A DNA stretch of 36,607 nt. Origin: Candidatus Goldiibacteriota bacterium. GTDB taxonomy: Bacteria > Oederibacteriota > JAAXVQ01. Positions within the stretch are counted from its first letter, which is position 1, and every line of letters begins with the position of its first letter. A program made the translations under genes and the position numbers. Positions 21,452 to 31,480 of the stretch are shown here, piece after piece. The DNA lies in the NCBI GenBank assembly GCA_020052235.1, contig JAGVPM010000059.1, forward strand, positions 1 through 36,607. Reading direction: 5' to 3'. The notes under the pieces are model-generated. The model was given only the letters and a program-made list of their open reading frames with translations, had not been told where the DNA came from and ran no database searches.

Positions 21452-21700
21452 TTACACAAAACTCTGCGTTTTAAAACGCCGAGCTAATGTCGAAGCATCT
21501 AAAGGAGATAAATATACGGTTCCCTTCTTACAAACCACAGCCGACCGGTAGGGACCCGTTCCGATTTTTCTTCTGCGTTCCAAAGCCCCTTCAAAAAGAA
21601 AGGCATATAAAATAGAATCTTTTGACAAATGGTGCAGATTTAAAATACTCACTATTTGCTTCGACGATATTGCAAAATCATTTCCCAAGTGGAGGGACAT
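21452..21700 (-). CDS. RemA/RemB (DUF370, YaaB-like) family protein
   Basis: MSLHLGNDFAISSKQIVSILNLHH...; position between recF and gyrB as for YaaB. Confidence 0.7.
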   Translation of the reverse strand: MSLHLGNDFAISSKQIVSILNLHHLSKDSILYAFLFEGALERRRKIGTGPYRSAVVCKKGTVYLSPLDASTLARRFKTQSFV

Positions 21701-22052
21701 CAGAGGATAACTCCGACTTTTTTCGGATCATTCCTATTTTAAAGGCAATTTCCTCAATGTTAATTCCATTGTTTGAAAAAGCCTTATTTAAACTTATTTT
21801 AATCTTATCTTTTAAAAAAGTCAACTCATTCATCCACATTGAATTTTCGACCAGAATATGTGCTTTACCTTTGACGATCTTTTCAATGGAGGTATGACCG
21901 GCAACTCGTTCGCCTGCCACTTCTTTCCAAATCGAATCATAAAACTGATCTGTTTTCTGAACTTTTTTCGTCCATTGTGCCAATAGTTGCCGGGCAATTC
22001 CTTTTAATGGCTTGGGTTCCATTCTTTTTTTACGGTCATTTTCCATAGTCAT
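21678..22052 (-). CDS. DUF721 / DciA-like protein
   Basis: LKGIARQLLAQWTKKVQKTDQFYDSIWKEVAGERVAGHTSIEKIVKGKAHILVENSMWMNELTFLKDKI; start taken at MTMEND near recF stop. Confidence 0.8.
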   Translation of the reverse strand: MTMENDRKKRMEPKPLKGIARQLLAQWTKKVQKTDQFYDSIWKEVAGERVAGHTSIEKIVKGKAHILVENSMWMNELTFLKDKIKISLNKAFSNNGINIEEIAFKIGMIRKKSELSSDVPPLGK

Positions 22053-23151
22053 CGATGCTTCCTTGATTAATTTTAAATGTTGCCGCCTGATTAAAAATAG
22101 TTGGAAATTCATCCACGCGCGTTCCGGTTAAAAACATTTGCGTATTACGATTTAAAAGCTCCATAAAATAAGCTTTTCTCTTATTATCCAACTCTGAGAA
22201 GATATCGTCAATCAATAGGATCGGATACTCCCCGGACCGCGCATACATGCACTCTACTTCAGCTAAACGTAAACTGATAGCCACGGTTCTTTGCTGCCCC
22301 TGGGAGCCAATGTGCTTAATATTTTTACCATTTATCTCTATTTTTAATTCATCCCTATGCGGGCCAAACAAACTTATCCCCCGCTTTATTTCTTCACCCC
22401 ATACTCTCTTTTGCTTTATTTTTAACTCTTTTATATACTCCTCAACATCTGAAGTTTGGCCTTTTAAAACATCATCAATATATTTTATTTCTATGTTTTC
22501 CGTTTCTCCGCTTAAAAAAAATGACGTTTTTTTGTTTTTTTCATTTAAATCAATCAAAAAATCTCTTCTTCTTGAGTATATTTCTCTTGAAATGTCTATT
22601 ATTTGCGTATTCCAAGGCTCCAATTCTCTCTCTTTTGCTCTTCCAATCCGAATATACTTTAAAACAGCATTTTTATTTCTCAATACTTTTTGATATTCGA
22701 TTAGATTAATTAAATACACTTTGTCCAGTTGACATAAAGCAATATCAATAAATCTTCTCCGGTAATGTGAATCACCTTTGATAATCTGTATATCTTCTGG
22801 ACAAAGAATTGAAACATTGATTATTCCAAGTATATCCGATATTTTGTTTATTTTTTTATCATTGATAAAAAACAATTTGTTTTTGAGGTCATAATTTATC
22901 TTAACTTTTTTAAATACATCATTTTTTAATATTTCACACTCTATTCTAAAGCTGTTTTCATCGTGTTTTAACATGTTTTCATACTTTACACTTCTGAAAG
23001 ACTTGGTAGTCGCTAATATATGGATGGCTTCAAGTATATTTGTTTTTCCTTGAGCATTATCGCCTATGAATATATTTATAGACTTAGAAAAAGAAATTGA
23101 TGTTTCCCTATAGTTTCTAAAATTATTTAAATGTAAGTTTAATATTTTCAT
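22036..23151 (-). CDS. recF: DNA replication/repair protein RecF; start taken at MKILNLHL, not the TTG-started ORF at 23178
   Basis: NLHLNNFRNYRETSISFSKSINIFIGDNAQGKTNILEAI...GSQGQQRTVAISLRLAE...LLIDDIFSELD. Confidence 0.96.
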   Translation of the reverse strand: MKILNLHLNNFRNYRETSISFSKSINIFIGDNAQGKTNILEAIHILATTKSFRSVKYENMLKHDENSFRIECEILKNDVFKKVKINYDLKNKLFFINDKKINKISDILGIINVSILCPEDIQIIKGDSHYRRRFIDIALCQLDKVYLINLIEYQKVLRNKNAVLKYIRIGRAKERELEPWNTQIIDISREIYSRRRDFLIDLNEKNKKTSFFLSGETENIEIKYIDDVLKGQTSDVEEYIKELKIKQKRVWGEEIKRGISLFGPHRDELKIEINGKNIKHIGSQGQQRTVAISLRLAEVECMYARSGEYPILLIDDIFSELDNKRKAYFMELLNRNTQMFLTGTRVDEFPTIFNQAATFKINQGSIDDYGK

Positions 23152-23161
23152 AAATCCCTTT

Positions 23162-23177
23162 TGTTCCACGTGAAACA
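23162..23177. promoter_or_regulatory. parS site 1
   Basis: TGTTCCACGTGAAACA matches the known ParB-site consensus TGTTNCACGTGAAACA. Confidence 0.92.
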
Positions 23178-23186
23178 AATCAATTA

Positions 23187-23202
23187 TGTTTCACGTGGAA
23201 CT
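23187..23202. promoter_or_regulatory. parS site 2 (inverted, one end mismatch)
   Basis: TGTTTCACGTGGAACT (reverse complement AGTTCCACGTGAAACA). Confidence 0.85.
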
Positions 23203-23926
23203 ATAAAGGCCTCTTTTTAGGAATTCCTATCTTTCTGGGATATTCTTCAGGAGTTTTCCATACCTTTTCCACTACTAATATTGTACGTCTATAATCTGAT
23301 AAAGGTAATATAATTTCGTGCTTTTCAAGTATCTTAGCATGCAATTTATCGAGAGCGTTGATAGAGTTATCCACTTCTTCCTCAATATTTGGACCTTTGT
23401 ATATAACAAGTACTCCTTTTTCCTTTAAGAAAGGAATACCATATTCAATCAAGCTATTTAAACTTGATAAGGCTCTACAAGTTACAATATCATATTTTTC
23501 CCTGTAATCTAAGTCGCGGGCTAACTTCTCTATATTATCCGCTATGATTTCATATTTTTCTATTCCTAGTGAAATACATATAGCCCTTAAAACATTCATT
23601 TTTTTATTTGACGAGTCAAGAAAGGTTATATCCAGATCAGGAAATATAATTTTTAAAGGCAGTCCAGGAAATCCTGCTCCAGTACCCATATCAAGTATTT
23701 TCTGATTTTTAAATGGAATAAACTTTGAACTTGATAGCGAATCCAGGAAATGTTTTAAAACAATCTCTTTTTCATCGGTGATAGAAGTAATGTTTATTTT
23801 ATTATTCCAACTTATCAATTCAGACATATATTTTTTAAAATAAGACATTATTCTTTCATCACTCTGTATACCAAACTCATTAAAACCATCTTTCAATATA
23901 GTTTCCATGGTTACTTCCCAACGCAA
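23201..23926 (-). CDS. rsmG: 16S rRNA (guanine527-N7)-methyltransferase RsmG (GidB)
   Basis: LKHFLDSLSSSKFIPFKNQKILDMGTGAGFPGLPLKIIFPDLDITFLDSSNKK. Confidence 0.96.
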   Translation of the reverse strand: MRWEVTMETILKDGFNEFGIQSDERIMSYFKKYMSELISWNNKINITSITDEKEIVLKHFLDSLSSSKFIPFKNQKILDMGTGAGFPGLPLKIIFPDLDITFLDSSNKKMNVLRAICISLGIEKYEIIADNIEKLARDLDYREKYDIVTCRALSSLNSLIEYGIPFLKEKGVLVIYKGPNIEEEVDNSINALDKLHAKILEKHEIILPLSDYRRTILVVEKVWKTPEEYPRKIGIPKKRPL

Positions 23927-25290
23927 AAATTTTTAAATACATTATCCAAAACATCTTCTGTGGTTATAATCCCTAATATTTTATCCATGCTTGAAATGGC
24001 TGATGTTAAATCATAAACTAATAAATCTAAATTGTTTTTCATTAGGCTAAGATCAATTGAATTCAATGCGGTCAAACAATCAGTTAATTCCGACCTTTGC
24101 CTAAGTGTCATCATTATTAATTCTTCATTACTTGAAAATTTCTTATTTATTAAATCTTCTATAGCCTTTTCAAGCTTATCAATATTTTCTCCTTGTTTTG
24201 CAGAAACCTTTAATATCCATTTAGAATCAATTTCAGATATCAAATAATTAATTGTCTTTGATTCCAATAAATCAGATTTATTCAAGACAACAAGCCCGTC
24301 ATTATCCAAAACATAGCGAATATCCTTTATTTCTTTTTCATCCACATCTTTAGAGATATCTAAAACATAAATTAAAATATCAGCTGCTTTTATCTGCTCA
24401 AACGTTTTTTTAATGGACTCGGATTCAATCATGTCTCCGGTTTCTCTAATCCCGGCAGTATCCGTGAGCCTAACGTTAAAACCATTAATATTTATCAATT
24501 CAGAAATATGATCGCGCGTTGTTCCTGGTTGGTCACATACAATAGCCCGTTGCATCTTAAGGAGTGCGTTAAAAACACTTGATTTTCCAACATTTGGCTG
24601 TCCGTATATAGAAATCCATATCCCGTTATTGACAGAATTGCTCTTCTCAGAGCAAGATAACATTTCTTGAATGATGATCTTAATTTTATTTATATCACTG
24701 GCAACACTGGAAAAGTCGCTGCTCTCATTATCACCCTCAACATCAATATGAAACTGGATATAACTCAAGCTGTCAATTAGTTGCTTCCTAAGGTCATTGC
24801 ATCTATTTGTCAAGCCGCCTTCAAATTGATGCCAGGCCAATTTTAAAGCATTCAATGATGTTGAATTAATAATTTGATAAATGGCTTCTGCCTTAATTAA
24901 ATCAATTTTTCCATTCTCCCAAGCTCGTCTAGTAAATTCACCTGGTTCAGCCAACCGAGCACCGTTTTTTAGTATTCTCTCCAATGCATAGGTTATAACC
25001 GCTATTCCACCATGACAGTTAACTTCAACGGTATATTCTCCAGTAAAAGACTTATCTGGCGGCATTACAGACACTAAAATTTCGTCAATTGGAGAATTGT
25101 TATGATCTAATAAGTGCGCGTAGATTAATTTTCTTGATTTTAATTGAGTTAAAGAAAGTAAATCAATCTTTGAGTGGATAACACGGGAAACTACTTCGAG
25201 TGAAGCATTCCCTGAAACGCGGATAATGCCTATTCCGCTTTTTCCTAAAGCTGTGCTGACAGCTGCGATCGTATCCGATCGCTTTTTCAT
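23911..25290 (-). CDS. mnmE: tRNA modification GTPase MnmE (TrmE)
   Basis: DTIAAVSTALGKSGIGIIRVSG...YGQPNVGKSSVFNALLKMQRAIVCDQPGTTRDHI...LDNVFKNFCVGK (C-terminal FCIGK-type motif). Confidence 0.98.
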   Translation of the reverse strand: MKKRSDTIAAVSTALGKSGIGIIRVSGNASLEVVSRVIHSKIDLLSLTQLKSRKLIYAHLLDHNNSPIDEILVSVMPPDKSFTGEYTVEVNCHGGIAVITYALERILKNGARLAEPGEFTRRAWENGKIDLIKAEAIYQIINSTSLNALKLAWHQFEGGLTNRCNDLRKQLIDSLSYIQFHIDVEGDNESSDFSSVASDINKIKIIIQEMLSCSEKSNSVNNGIWISIYGQPNVGKSSVFNALLKMQRAIVCDQPGTTRDHISELININGFNVRLTDTAGIRETGDMIESESIKKTFEQIKAADILIYVLDISKDVDEKEIKDIRYVLDNDGLVVLNKSDLLESKTINYLISEIDSKWILKVSAKQGENIDKLEKAIEDLINKKFSSNEELIMMTLRQRSELTDCLTALNSIDLSLMKNNLDLLVYDLTSAISSMDKILGIITTEDVLDNVFKNFCVGK

Positions 25291-25340
25291 CTCATTTACC
25301 GCCTAAATTTTTTCCACCCTACTGGGGTAGGATTAATAAC

Positions 25341-25369
25341 GTAGGGAACTTAGCATGCCTGTTCCCTAC
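25341..25369. other. Inverted repeat between mnmE and jag
   Basis: GTAGGGAAC-TTAGCATGCCT-GTTCCCTAC; preceded by CCCTAC-TG-GGGTAGG. Confidence 0.7.
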
Positions 25370-25411
25370 AAAATTTATCACCGCTAATCAAATTACACTT
25401 TTATCCCTATT

Positions 25412-26068
25412 TTACTTAGCTAAAACAACTACATGGCGCATGCTTCCTTCGCCTTCGCTTTGGGTTCTAACAAAATCACTCTCTTTTAAATGCAAATGAA
25501 TAATGCGCCTATCGTATGCATTCATGGGTACTAATTTTACTTCTTCATTAGATTCTTTGACCTTTTTAACTGCAACATCAGCAATTCTCTTCAAGTTTTG
25601 CTTATGTTTCTCCAAATATCCGCCAATATCAATAAAAAATCTGGTCTTTTCTTTTTCTTTTGGATTAATTATTTTATTTATTAAATATTGAAAAGCTTCT
25701 ATTGTCTTTCCGTGATGTCCAATCAAAAGACCTTCAGATTCACTTACAATTTCAAAAACAGCATATTCTCCTTCTTTTGAAATCCTTATTTCTTCATATT
25801 TAATGCTCATCAATGATAATAATTTTGTCAAAATTTCGTGTATTTTTTTATATTCATCACCATTTATATCAATTTCAACAACTTCTGTGTTCTTTTCTCT
25901 GTTTTTAAAGGATGCTTTTATCTTTGCCGACTTTACCAAACCAAAGATTCCCTTCACTGGTTCCTGTAATATCTCGATATTTAAATCATCTTTGGTACAT
26001 CCCAACTCATCTAAAACAAGCGCTATTGCGCCCTCAACGGTTTTTGCCTCTTTAACTATCTCTTTCAC
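25412..26068 (-). CDS. jag: Jag/KhpB-type RNA-binding protein (Jag-N, KH, R3H)
   Basis: EAKTVEGAIALVLDELGCTKDDLNIEILQEPVKGIFG...EGLLIGHHGKTIEAFQYLINKI...MNAYDRRIIHLHL. Confidence 0.94.
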   Translation of the reverse strand: MKEIVKEAKTVEGAIALVLDELGCTKDDLNIEILQEPVKGIFGLVKSAKIKASFKNREKNTEVVEIDINGDEYKKIHEILTKLLSLMSIKYEEIRISKEGEYAVFEIVSESEGLLIGHHGKTIEAFQYLINKIINPKEKEKTRFFIDIGGYLEKHKQNLKRIADVAVKKVKESNEEVKLVPMNAYDRRIIHLHLKESDFVRTQSEGEGSMRHVVVLAK

Positions 26069-26084
26069 TTAAAATCACACTCCT

Positions 26085-27620
26085 CTATGATTTTCGATTA
26101 ATAATTACTTGTTGTGCAATTGAAGCAATATTTGATACAACCCAATACAGCAATAAACCAGATGGCCACATAAAGGCGAAAAATGTAAGCATAGCAGGCA
26201 TTAAATAGAGCATTATCTTTTGCTGAGTCTCGGCTTCAGGTGTGGCAGCTGGTGGCGTGGACATCTTTTGTTGAATAAACATCGTTATGCCCATCAAAAC
26301 CGGTAAAATGTATAACGGGTCTTTTAAGGACAAATCTTTCCAAATCCAGATAAATCCAGATCCCTTTAACTCAACCGCACTGTTTAATGTGGCGTATAGA
26401 GCGAAAAAAACAGGCATTTGCAATAACATGGGCAAACACCCACCCATGGGATTAATCTGATATTCTTTATATAATTTCATGGTTTCTTCATTTAATTTTT
26501 GGGGATTATCGCGATATATTTCCTTTAATGTCTTTAACCGCGGCTGCATTTTATTCATTGAGGTTTGCATTTTTTTCATTGAAGTATAACTTTTTTGTGT
26601 CGGCCACCATAGTATGGCACGAATAAGAATCGTCAACAAAATAATGGCCAAACCATAATTTTTCGTGACACTATAAAAAAACTTAAGGCAATAAAGCATT
26701 GCCACACCAATAAATTGGAAAAAACCAAAATCAACTATTTTGTGGAATTTGTACTCGCTTTTCTTCAATTCATAATAACTTTGAGGTCCAAAATAACAAT
26801 TTATATCAATATTTTGGCTGCTTTTTGAAAGCAATTGTATGTCTTTAAATTTTAGATAAACATCTATAGTTTGATTTGAATTATTTTTAACTAATACATT
26901 TTCTATATTATTTGAACTAAAAATATAACAAAAATATTGATCTCTTATACCAATCCAACCATTTTTTATATCAAATTCCTTAGTTTCATCCTTTTTATTT
27001 GGTTTAACCCTGGTTATCTTACCTTCGGAAAAAATTACTACCTGATGATATACGCTGGACTTTGAATCTTGCGATAATCCAAAATGCAACTTAAGATTGC
27101 TTAAATTAGCTGTCTCCCCGGATATATTCTTAAAACTTAATTTTACTTTTCCAAAATAATTTTTATCTATCCATAATTCCTTAGCGATCTTTAATTTATT
27201 TAAATAAGTAAAATCATAAGCAAGTTTACTATCTTGCAAAGACAAGGCCCAATTTTTGTTATTTAATGATAAATCCGAATTATTATAATCAAAATTTAAA
27301 GCAAACGAGTCAAAATCACCAAAATTAGAATAAATATCAACAAATGAGTCTTCCTTTTTAAACTTTTTGACAACAATACTATTAATTTTAGCACCGAAAG
27401 AATCAGCGTCAATACGCATAACATCATTATCATAGGCAATTTTTTCGCTCTTAGTATTTTCAATCACTTTGGCAATTTGTTTGATGGCGGGGGCAGGTAT
27501 AACCGTTTCTTGTTTAATCGCTTTATCAACAATCTTCTTAGGGTTTTTATTCATAAAAAAATTAGAAAAATATAGAACTAAAACCGATATTAAAATAAAT
27601 ATTATAAATCGCCTATCCAT
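26085..27620 (-). CDS. yidC: Membrane protein insertase YidC
   Basis: MDRRFIIFILISVLVLYF...YGLAIILLTILIRAILWWPTQKSYTSMKKMQ...NPMGGCLPMLLQMPVFFALYATLNSAVEL. Confidence 0.97.
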   Translation of the reverse strand: MDRRFIIFILISVLVLYFSNFFMNKNPKKIVDKAIKQETVIPAPAIKQIAKVIENTKSEKIAYDNDVMRIDADSFGAKINSIVVKKFKKEDSFVDIYSNFGDFDSFALNFDYNNSDLSLNNKNWALSLQDSKLAYDFTYLNKLKIAKELWIDKNYFGKVKLSFKNISGETANLSNLKLHFGLSQDSKSSVYHQVVIFSEGKITRVKPNKKDETKEFDIKNGWIGIRDQYFCYIFSSNNIENVLVKNNSNQTIDVYLKFKDIQLLSKSSQNIDINCYFGPQSYYELKKSEYKFHKIVDFGFFQFIGVAMLYCLKFFYSVTKNYGLAIILLTILIRAILWWPTQKSYTSMKKMQTSMNKMQPRLKTLKEIYRDNPQKLNEETMKLYKEYQINPMGGCLPMLLQMPVFFALYATLNSAVELKGSGFIWIWKDLSLKDPLYILPVLMGITMFIQQKMSTPPAATPEAETQQKIMLYLMPAMLTFFAFMWPSGLLLYWVVSNIASIAQQVIINRKS

Positions 27621-27634
27621 TTTTATCTCCTAAT

Positions 27635-27856
27635 TTAAGGTACAGGATCGTATCCACCGGGATGAAAAGGATGGCAGCGAAATATTCGCCGGATACCCAT
27701 CCAACCTCCCTTAAAAATACCATTTTTTAAAATAGCGAATGCCATATATTCAGAACACGTTGGTGTAAACCTACAAGCGGCTGGTAAAATAGGAGAAACA
27801 TTATTATGATAAAAAAACAACATTCCGGCTATTATTTTCCTAAATTTATCATTCAT
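27635..27856 (-). CDS. yidD: Membrane protein insertion efficiency factor YidD
   Basis: [50 protein letters not shown]. Confidence 0.97.
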   Translation of the reverse strand: MNDKFRKIIAGMLFFYHNNVSPILPAACRFTPTCSEYMAFAILKNGIFKGGWMGIRRIFRCHPFHPGGYDPVP

Positions 27857-28208
27857 TGATTAAAAGGACTTTTGCATTTCTTAAAAGTCCCAAAATTTCT
27901 GCTTGAATATGATCAATATCTATTTTATTATAAGACGCGGGAACGTTAATAACTATTTTCCAGCCGCTTTTTATTTGTGGCTGCGTATTTCTTAAAATTT
28001 CCCGAATAATACGCTTATAGTAATTACGCACCACCGAACCCTTAATTTTCTTGCTTAAGGTTATTCCAAACACGGTTTTTGATGCATCACCGGCCAGGAA
28101 AAAAAGTCGGAGCCCTCTTCCATTTAGTTTTTTACCGTTCAAAAAAATACTTTTAAAATCATCGTTTTTAAGTATTCTTTGCCCTTTTCGCCAAATTAAA
28201 GAAGGCAT
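27849..28208 (-). CDS. rnpA: Ribonuclease P protein component
   Basis: [31 protein letters not shown]...[21 protein letters not shown]. Confidence 0.94.
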   Translation of the reverse strand: MPSLIWRKGQRILKNDDFKSIFLNGKKLNGRGLRLFFLAGDASKTVFGITLSKKIKGSVVRNYYKRIIREILRNTQPQIKSGWKIVINVPASYNKIDIDHIQAEILGLLRNAKVLLINE

Positions 28209-28213
28209 CCGAT

Positions 28214-28348
28214 TTAAGCTGATAAACGCTTGCGTCCCTTGGTGCGGCGGGCTTTAATCACATTTCGCCCATCAACGGTTTTCATGCGTTTCCGAAAACC
28301 ATGATCTTTTTTGCGTTTAGCATTGTTGGGTTGAAACGTTCTTTTCAT
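28214..28348 (-). CDS. rpmH: 50S ribosomal protein L34
   Basis: Hand translation [44 protein letters not shown] (44 aa; not in ORF track). Confidence 0.97.
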   Translation of the reverse strand: MKRTFQPNNAKRKKDHGFRKRMKTVDGRNVIKARRTKGRKRLSA

Positions 28349-28715
28349 AAAAACACTCCTTTCCTTTCAACAAAAGTATTTTTCATGATAATTAATTTTC
28401 AAATTATTGTCAAGAAAAATGCCTGTACCAAACTATGTTTCTCCGTTTACCTCCCGAGGGATCAAACTTCTTTAATGCTGTTCAAACGATATTCAAGTAA
28501 AAATAAAAATAACTTGTTCCTAATTATAGATGTTGTTATAATCTAAAAGTTATCCACAAGCATAACAGTACATTTTATTTATTTGATTCAGGCGATTCTT
28601 TTTTGATTTAGATTTTAATTTAGATTGTTCATTTTTATCCTTTGTTCATAAACATTTTCGTAGTTATCCACATTTGTTTATAATTGTGTGGATTACTCCT
28701 TTAAGGCTGGCTTTT
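28349..28715. other. oriC: Predicted oriC (rpmH-dnaA intergenic): AT-rich with DnaA boxes
   Basis: TTATCCACA at 28550-28558 and 28664-28672; TGTGGATTA at 28687-28695; AT-rich tract 28560-28660. Confidence 0.85.
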
Positions 28716-30092
28716 ATGGATCATTCTCAATTATGGACGTCGATATTAAAAGAATTGAATACATCCAATTCAATTTCCAAGCAAAGCTTTGACACTTGGT
28801 TTTCACCAACGCGTGCAGTATCCTATCAAATTCAAGAAAAACAGTTAAACGTAGAGGTTCCCAGCCGTTTTTTCAGTGACTGGCTGACTGAGCACTACCT
28901 TTCTATATTACAAAATCTTGCTGCGCAAATTCTCCAAGACTCCATCTCAATTAAATTTATTGTATCGTCTGATCTCCAAATTAAGCCGCCTGAAGCATTT
29001 ACACCCAATGAAGACATCAGGCTTTCACCGCGCATGGATGGCATTAAGGGATCACATATCCCCAGTGTAACTCCTTTAAATTCAAAATATACTTTTAACA
29101 GTTTCGTGGTGGGCAATAACAACCGCTTTGCCCACGCAGCCTCTTTAGCCGTAGCTGAAGCTCCGGCCAAGTCGTATAATCCCATGTTTATTTATGGTGG
29201 AGTCGGCCTGGGAAAAACCCATCTTTTACATGCTATTGGCAATCATATCAATCAAACTACACCGGAAAAACGTGTGGTTTATGTTTCCTCTGAAACGTTC
29301 ATGAATGAGATGATTTCATCCATCGGCGCCGGTACCATGCGTGCTTTCCGTGATCGTTTCCGAACTGTGGATGTTTTGCTCATTGATGATATTCAATTTT
29401 TGGTCGGAAAAGAAAGTACCCAGGAAGAATTTTTTCATACTTTCAATGATTTATACAATATGCACAAACAAATTGTGGCAACATCGGACTCGCATCCTAA
29501 AGAAATCAGTTTAGAAGAACGTTTGCGTTCCCGTTTTGAGTGGGGTTTGGTTGCGGATATTCAACCTCCGGATTTTGAAACACGCGTGGCAATCCTTAGT
29601 CAAATGGCTGAAGCGGAAAGAGTTTTTTGCCCCAATGATGTTTTGGCCTATATTGCCAATCAAATAAAATCAAACATTCGTGAATTGGAAGGGTCATTAA
29701 CCCGTGTTTTGGCTTTTGCTTCATTAACCAAAAGAGAAATAACCATGGATTTGGCCCGGGAAGTCTTGCGGGATATGCTGACGGAGGATTATCGCCCAAT
29801 TACCATTGAGCGAATCACGGATCTGGTTGCCAAGGAATTTAACTTAAAAACATCCGATTTGAAAGCCAAACGCCGTACTGCCTCCATTGTGTATCCCCGG
29901 CAAATAGCCATGTATTTGGCCCGGGAATTAACGGATTTCTCACTTCCTGAAATAGGAAGATTTTTTGGTGGAAAAGATCATACAACGGTTATTTATGGTT
30001 ATGATAAAATAAAGGATAAAGTGGCGGCGGACGAAAAATTTAGAAATTTAATTAATCGGTTCATACGTTTATTGAAAGAAAACGCCGATTAA
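28716..30092 (+). CDS. dnaA: Chromosomal replication initiator DnaA; start probably MDHSQLW at 28716
   Basis: FIYGGVGLGKTHLLHAIGNH; LLIDDIQFL; FNLKTSDLKAKRRTASIVYPRQIAMYLARELTDFSLPEIGRFFGGKDHTTVIYGYDKI. Confidence 0.98.
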   Translation: MDHSQLWTSILKELNTSNSISKQSFDTWFSPTRAVSYQIQEKQLNVEVPSRFFSDWLTEHYLSILQNLAAQILQDSISIKFIVSSDLQIKPPEAFTPNEDIRLSPRMDGIKGSHIPSVTPLNSKYTFNSFVVGNNNRFAHAASLAVAEAPAKSYNPMFIYGGVGLGKTHLLHAIGNHINQTTPEKRVVYVSSETFMNEMISSIGAGTMRAFRDRFRTVDVLLIDDIQFLVGKESTQEEFFHTFNDLYNMHKQIVATSDSHPKEISLEERLRSRFEWGLVADIQPPDFETRVAILSQMAEAERVFCPNDVLAYIANQIKSNIRELEGSLTRVLAFASLTKREITMDLAREVLRDMLTEDYRPITIERITDLVAKEFNLKTSDLKAKRRTASIVYPRQIAMYLARELTDFSLPEIGRFFGGKDHTTVIYGYDKIKDKVAADEKFRNLINRFIRLLKENAD

Positions 30093-30337
30093 AAATTGTT
30101 TTTATTATGTGGATTAATTCAATAAATTATGTGAATAAGTAGTGTCGTCTGTGGATGATTTAATTTTCGTCAATTTTAAATTATAGATTGTGCATAGGTG
30201 TGGATAAATATAATATTTATGCACATCTTGTTATGGTGATAACAAATGATTTTGTAACCCTTTTATCACCTTTACACAAATTAACATGCCCTACTACGGT
30301 TACTTCTATTTATTTATTTAAGGAGGTATTATTAAGA
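30093..30337. promoter_or_regulatory. dnaA-dnaN intergenic region with a second DnaA-box cluster
   Basis: TGTGGATAA at 30199-30207; near-matches TGTGGATTA 30108-30116, TGTGAATAA 30130-30138, TGTGGATGA 30150-30158. Confidence 0.8.
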
Positions 30338-31438
30338 ATGAATTTTTCATGCAAAAAAAGTGATCTGTTACATGGCGTACAAACCGTATTTAATGCAGTA
30401 TCCAGCAGGAATACTTTACCGATACTTTCAAATATTTTATTTGAGACGGGCAAAGATTCAATTAAATTATCGGCAACGGATTTGGAAGTTTCAATAATTT
30501 GCACTATTCCCGCAATGATATCCGCTCAAGGCAGCATCACTATTCCTGCTAAAAAGTTTTCCGATATTGTGCGGGAACTGCCGGATAAGGATATTAATGT
30601 AAAAGTAACGGATAATAATTTAATAACGTTAAATTGTGATAAATCCATATTTAAGATCAATGGATTGCCAAAAGATGAATATCCGGTTTTACCAAAAACC
30701 AAAGGCGATGATGGAGCTAATTTTTCGCAAACATTATTATTGGATATGATTCGTAAAGTTATTTTTTCAGTTTCAACGGATGAAACACGTTATGTTTTAA
30801 ACGGCGTGCTTATGGTATTGGAAAATGACATTATGCGCATGGTTTCAACGGACGGTCATAGGTTATCCTTTATTGAACAAAAGTTATCCACTACCACATC
30901 GCAAAAAATAAATAATATTATTCCGGCAAAAGCACTTCAGGAACTAATTAAAATTTTAAGTTCCGAAGGTGAATTAAATATTCAATTAAATGAAAATCAA
31001 ATTATTTTTTCCACTCCCGATATTACTTTAATGTCGCGCCTAATTGACGGCCAATTTCCAAATTATGAACAGGTAATTCCTAAAAAGGTTGAGAAAAAAA
31101 TAAATTGTTCCACGGATAAATATTTATCAGCAACCCGGCGTGTGGCTTTAATGGCTTCCGATAAATCAAATTCAGTTAAATATATGTTCAGTCAAAATCA
31201 AATGTTGGTAACGGCCAATACGCCCGAGATAGGCGAAGCGCAGGAAGAAATGGAAGTTGATTATTTAGGAGACAGCATTACGGTAGCATATAATGCAAAA
31301 TATATTTTAGATGTCATGAAAAATTTGGGTACTGATGAATTTATTTTGGAATTAACCTCCAATTTAAATCCCGGGGTATTTAAACCTAAAACTGATCAAT
31401 ACAATTATTTATGCGTTATCATGCCAATGCGGATTTAA
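30338..31438 (+). CDS. dnaN: DNA polymerase III beta sliding clamp; start taken at MNFSCKK after AAGGAGG
   Basis: Beta clamp sequence, C-term NYLCVIMPMRI; position after dnaA. Confidence 0.96.
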   Translation: MNFSCKKSDLLHGVQTVFNAVSSRNTLPILSNILFETGKDSIKLSATDLEVSIICTIPAMISAQGSITIPAKKFSDIVRELPDKDINVKVTDNNLITLNCDKSIFKINGLPKDEYPVLPKTKGDDGANFSQTLLLDMIRKVIFSVSTDETRYVLNGVLMVLENDIMRMVSTDGHRLSFIEQKLSTTTSQKINNIIPAKALQELIKILSSEGELNIQLNENQIIFSTPDITLMSRLIDGQFPNYEQVIPKKVEKKINCSTDKYLSATRRVALMASDKSNSVKYMFSQNQMLVTANTPEIGEAQEEMEVDYLGDSITVAYNAKYILDVMKNLGTDEFILELTSNLNPGVFKPKTDQYNYLCVIMPMRI

Positions 31439-31480
31439 TTATATAAGTTTATTAATTGAAGGAAAGGATTTAAATAACGC

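Noticed and set aside
23152-23178. RecF N-terminal extension MFHVEQKGF
   Set aside because: TTG-started translation of the parS site; the conserved protein starts at MKILNLHL.
30188-30337. DnaN N-terminal extension of 50 aa
   Set aside because: Runs through DnaA boxes; a good AAGGAGG RBS precedes MNFSCKK at 30338.
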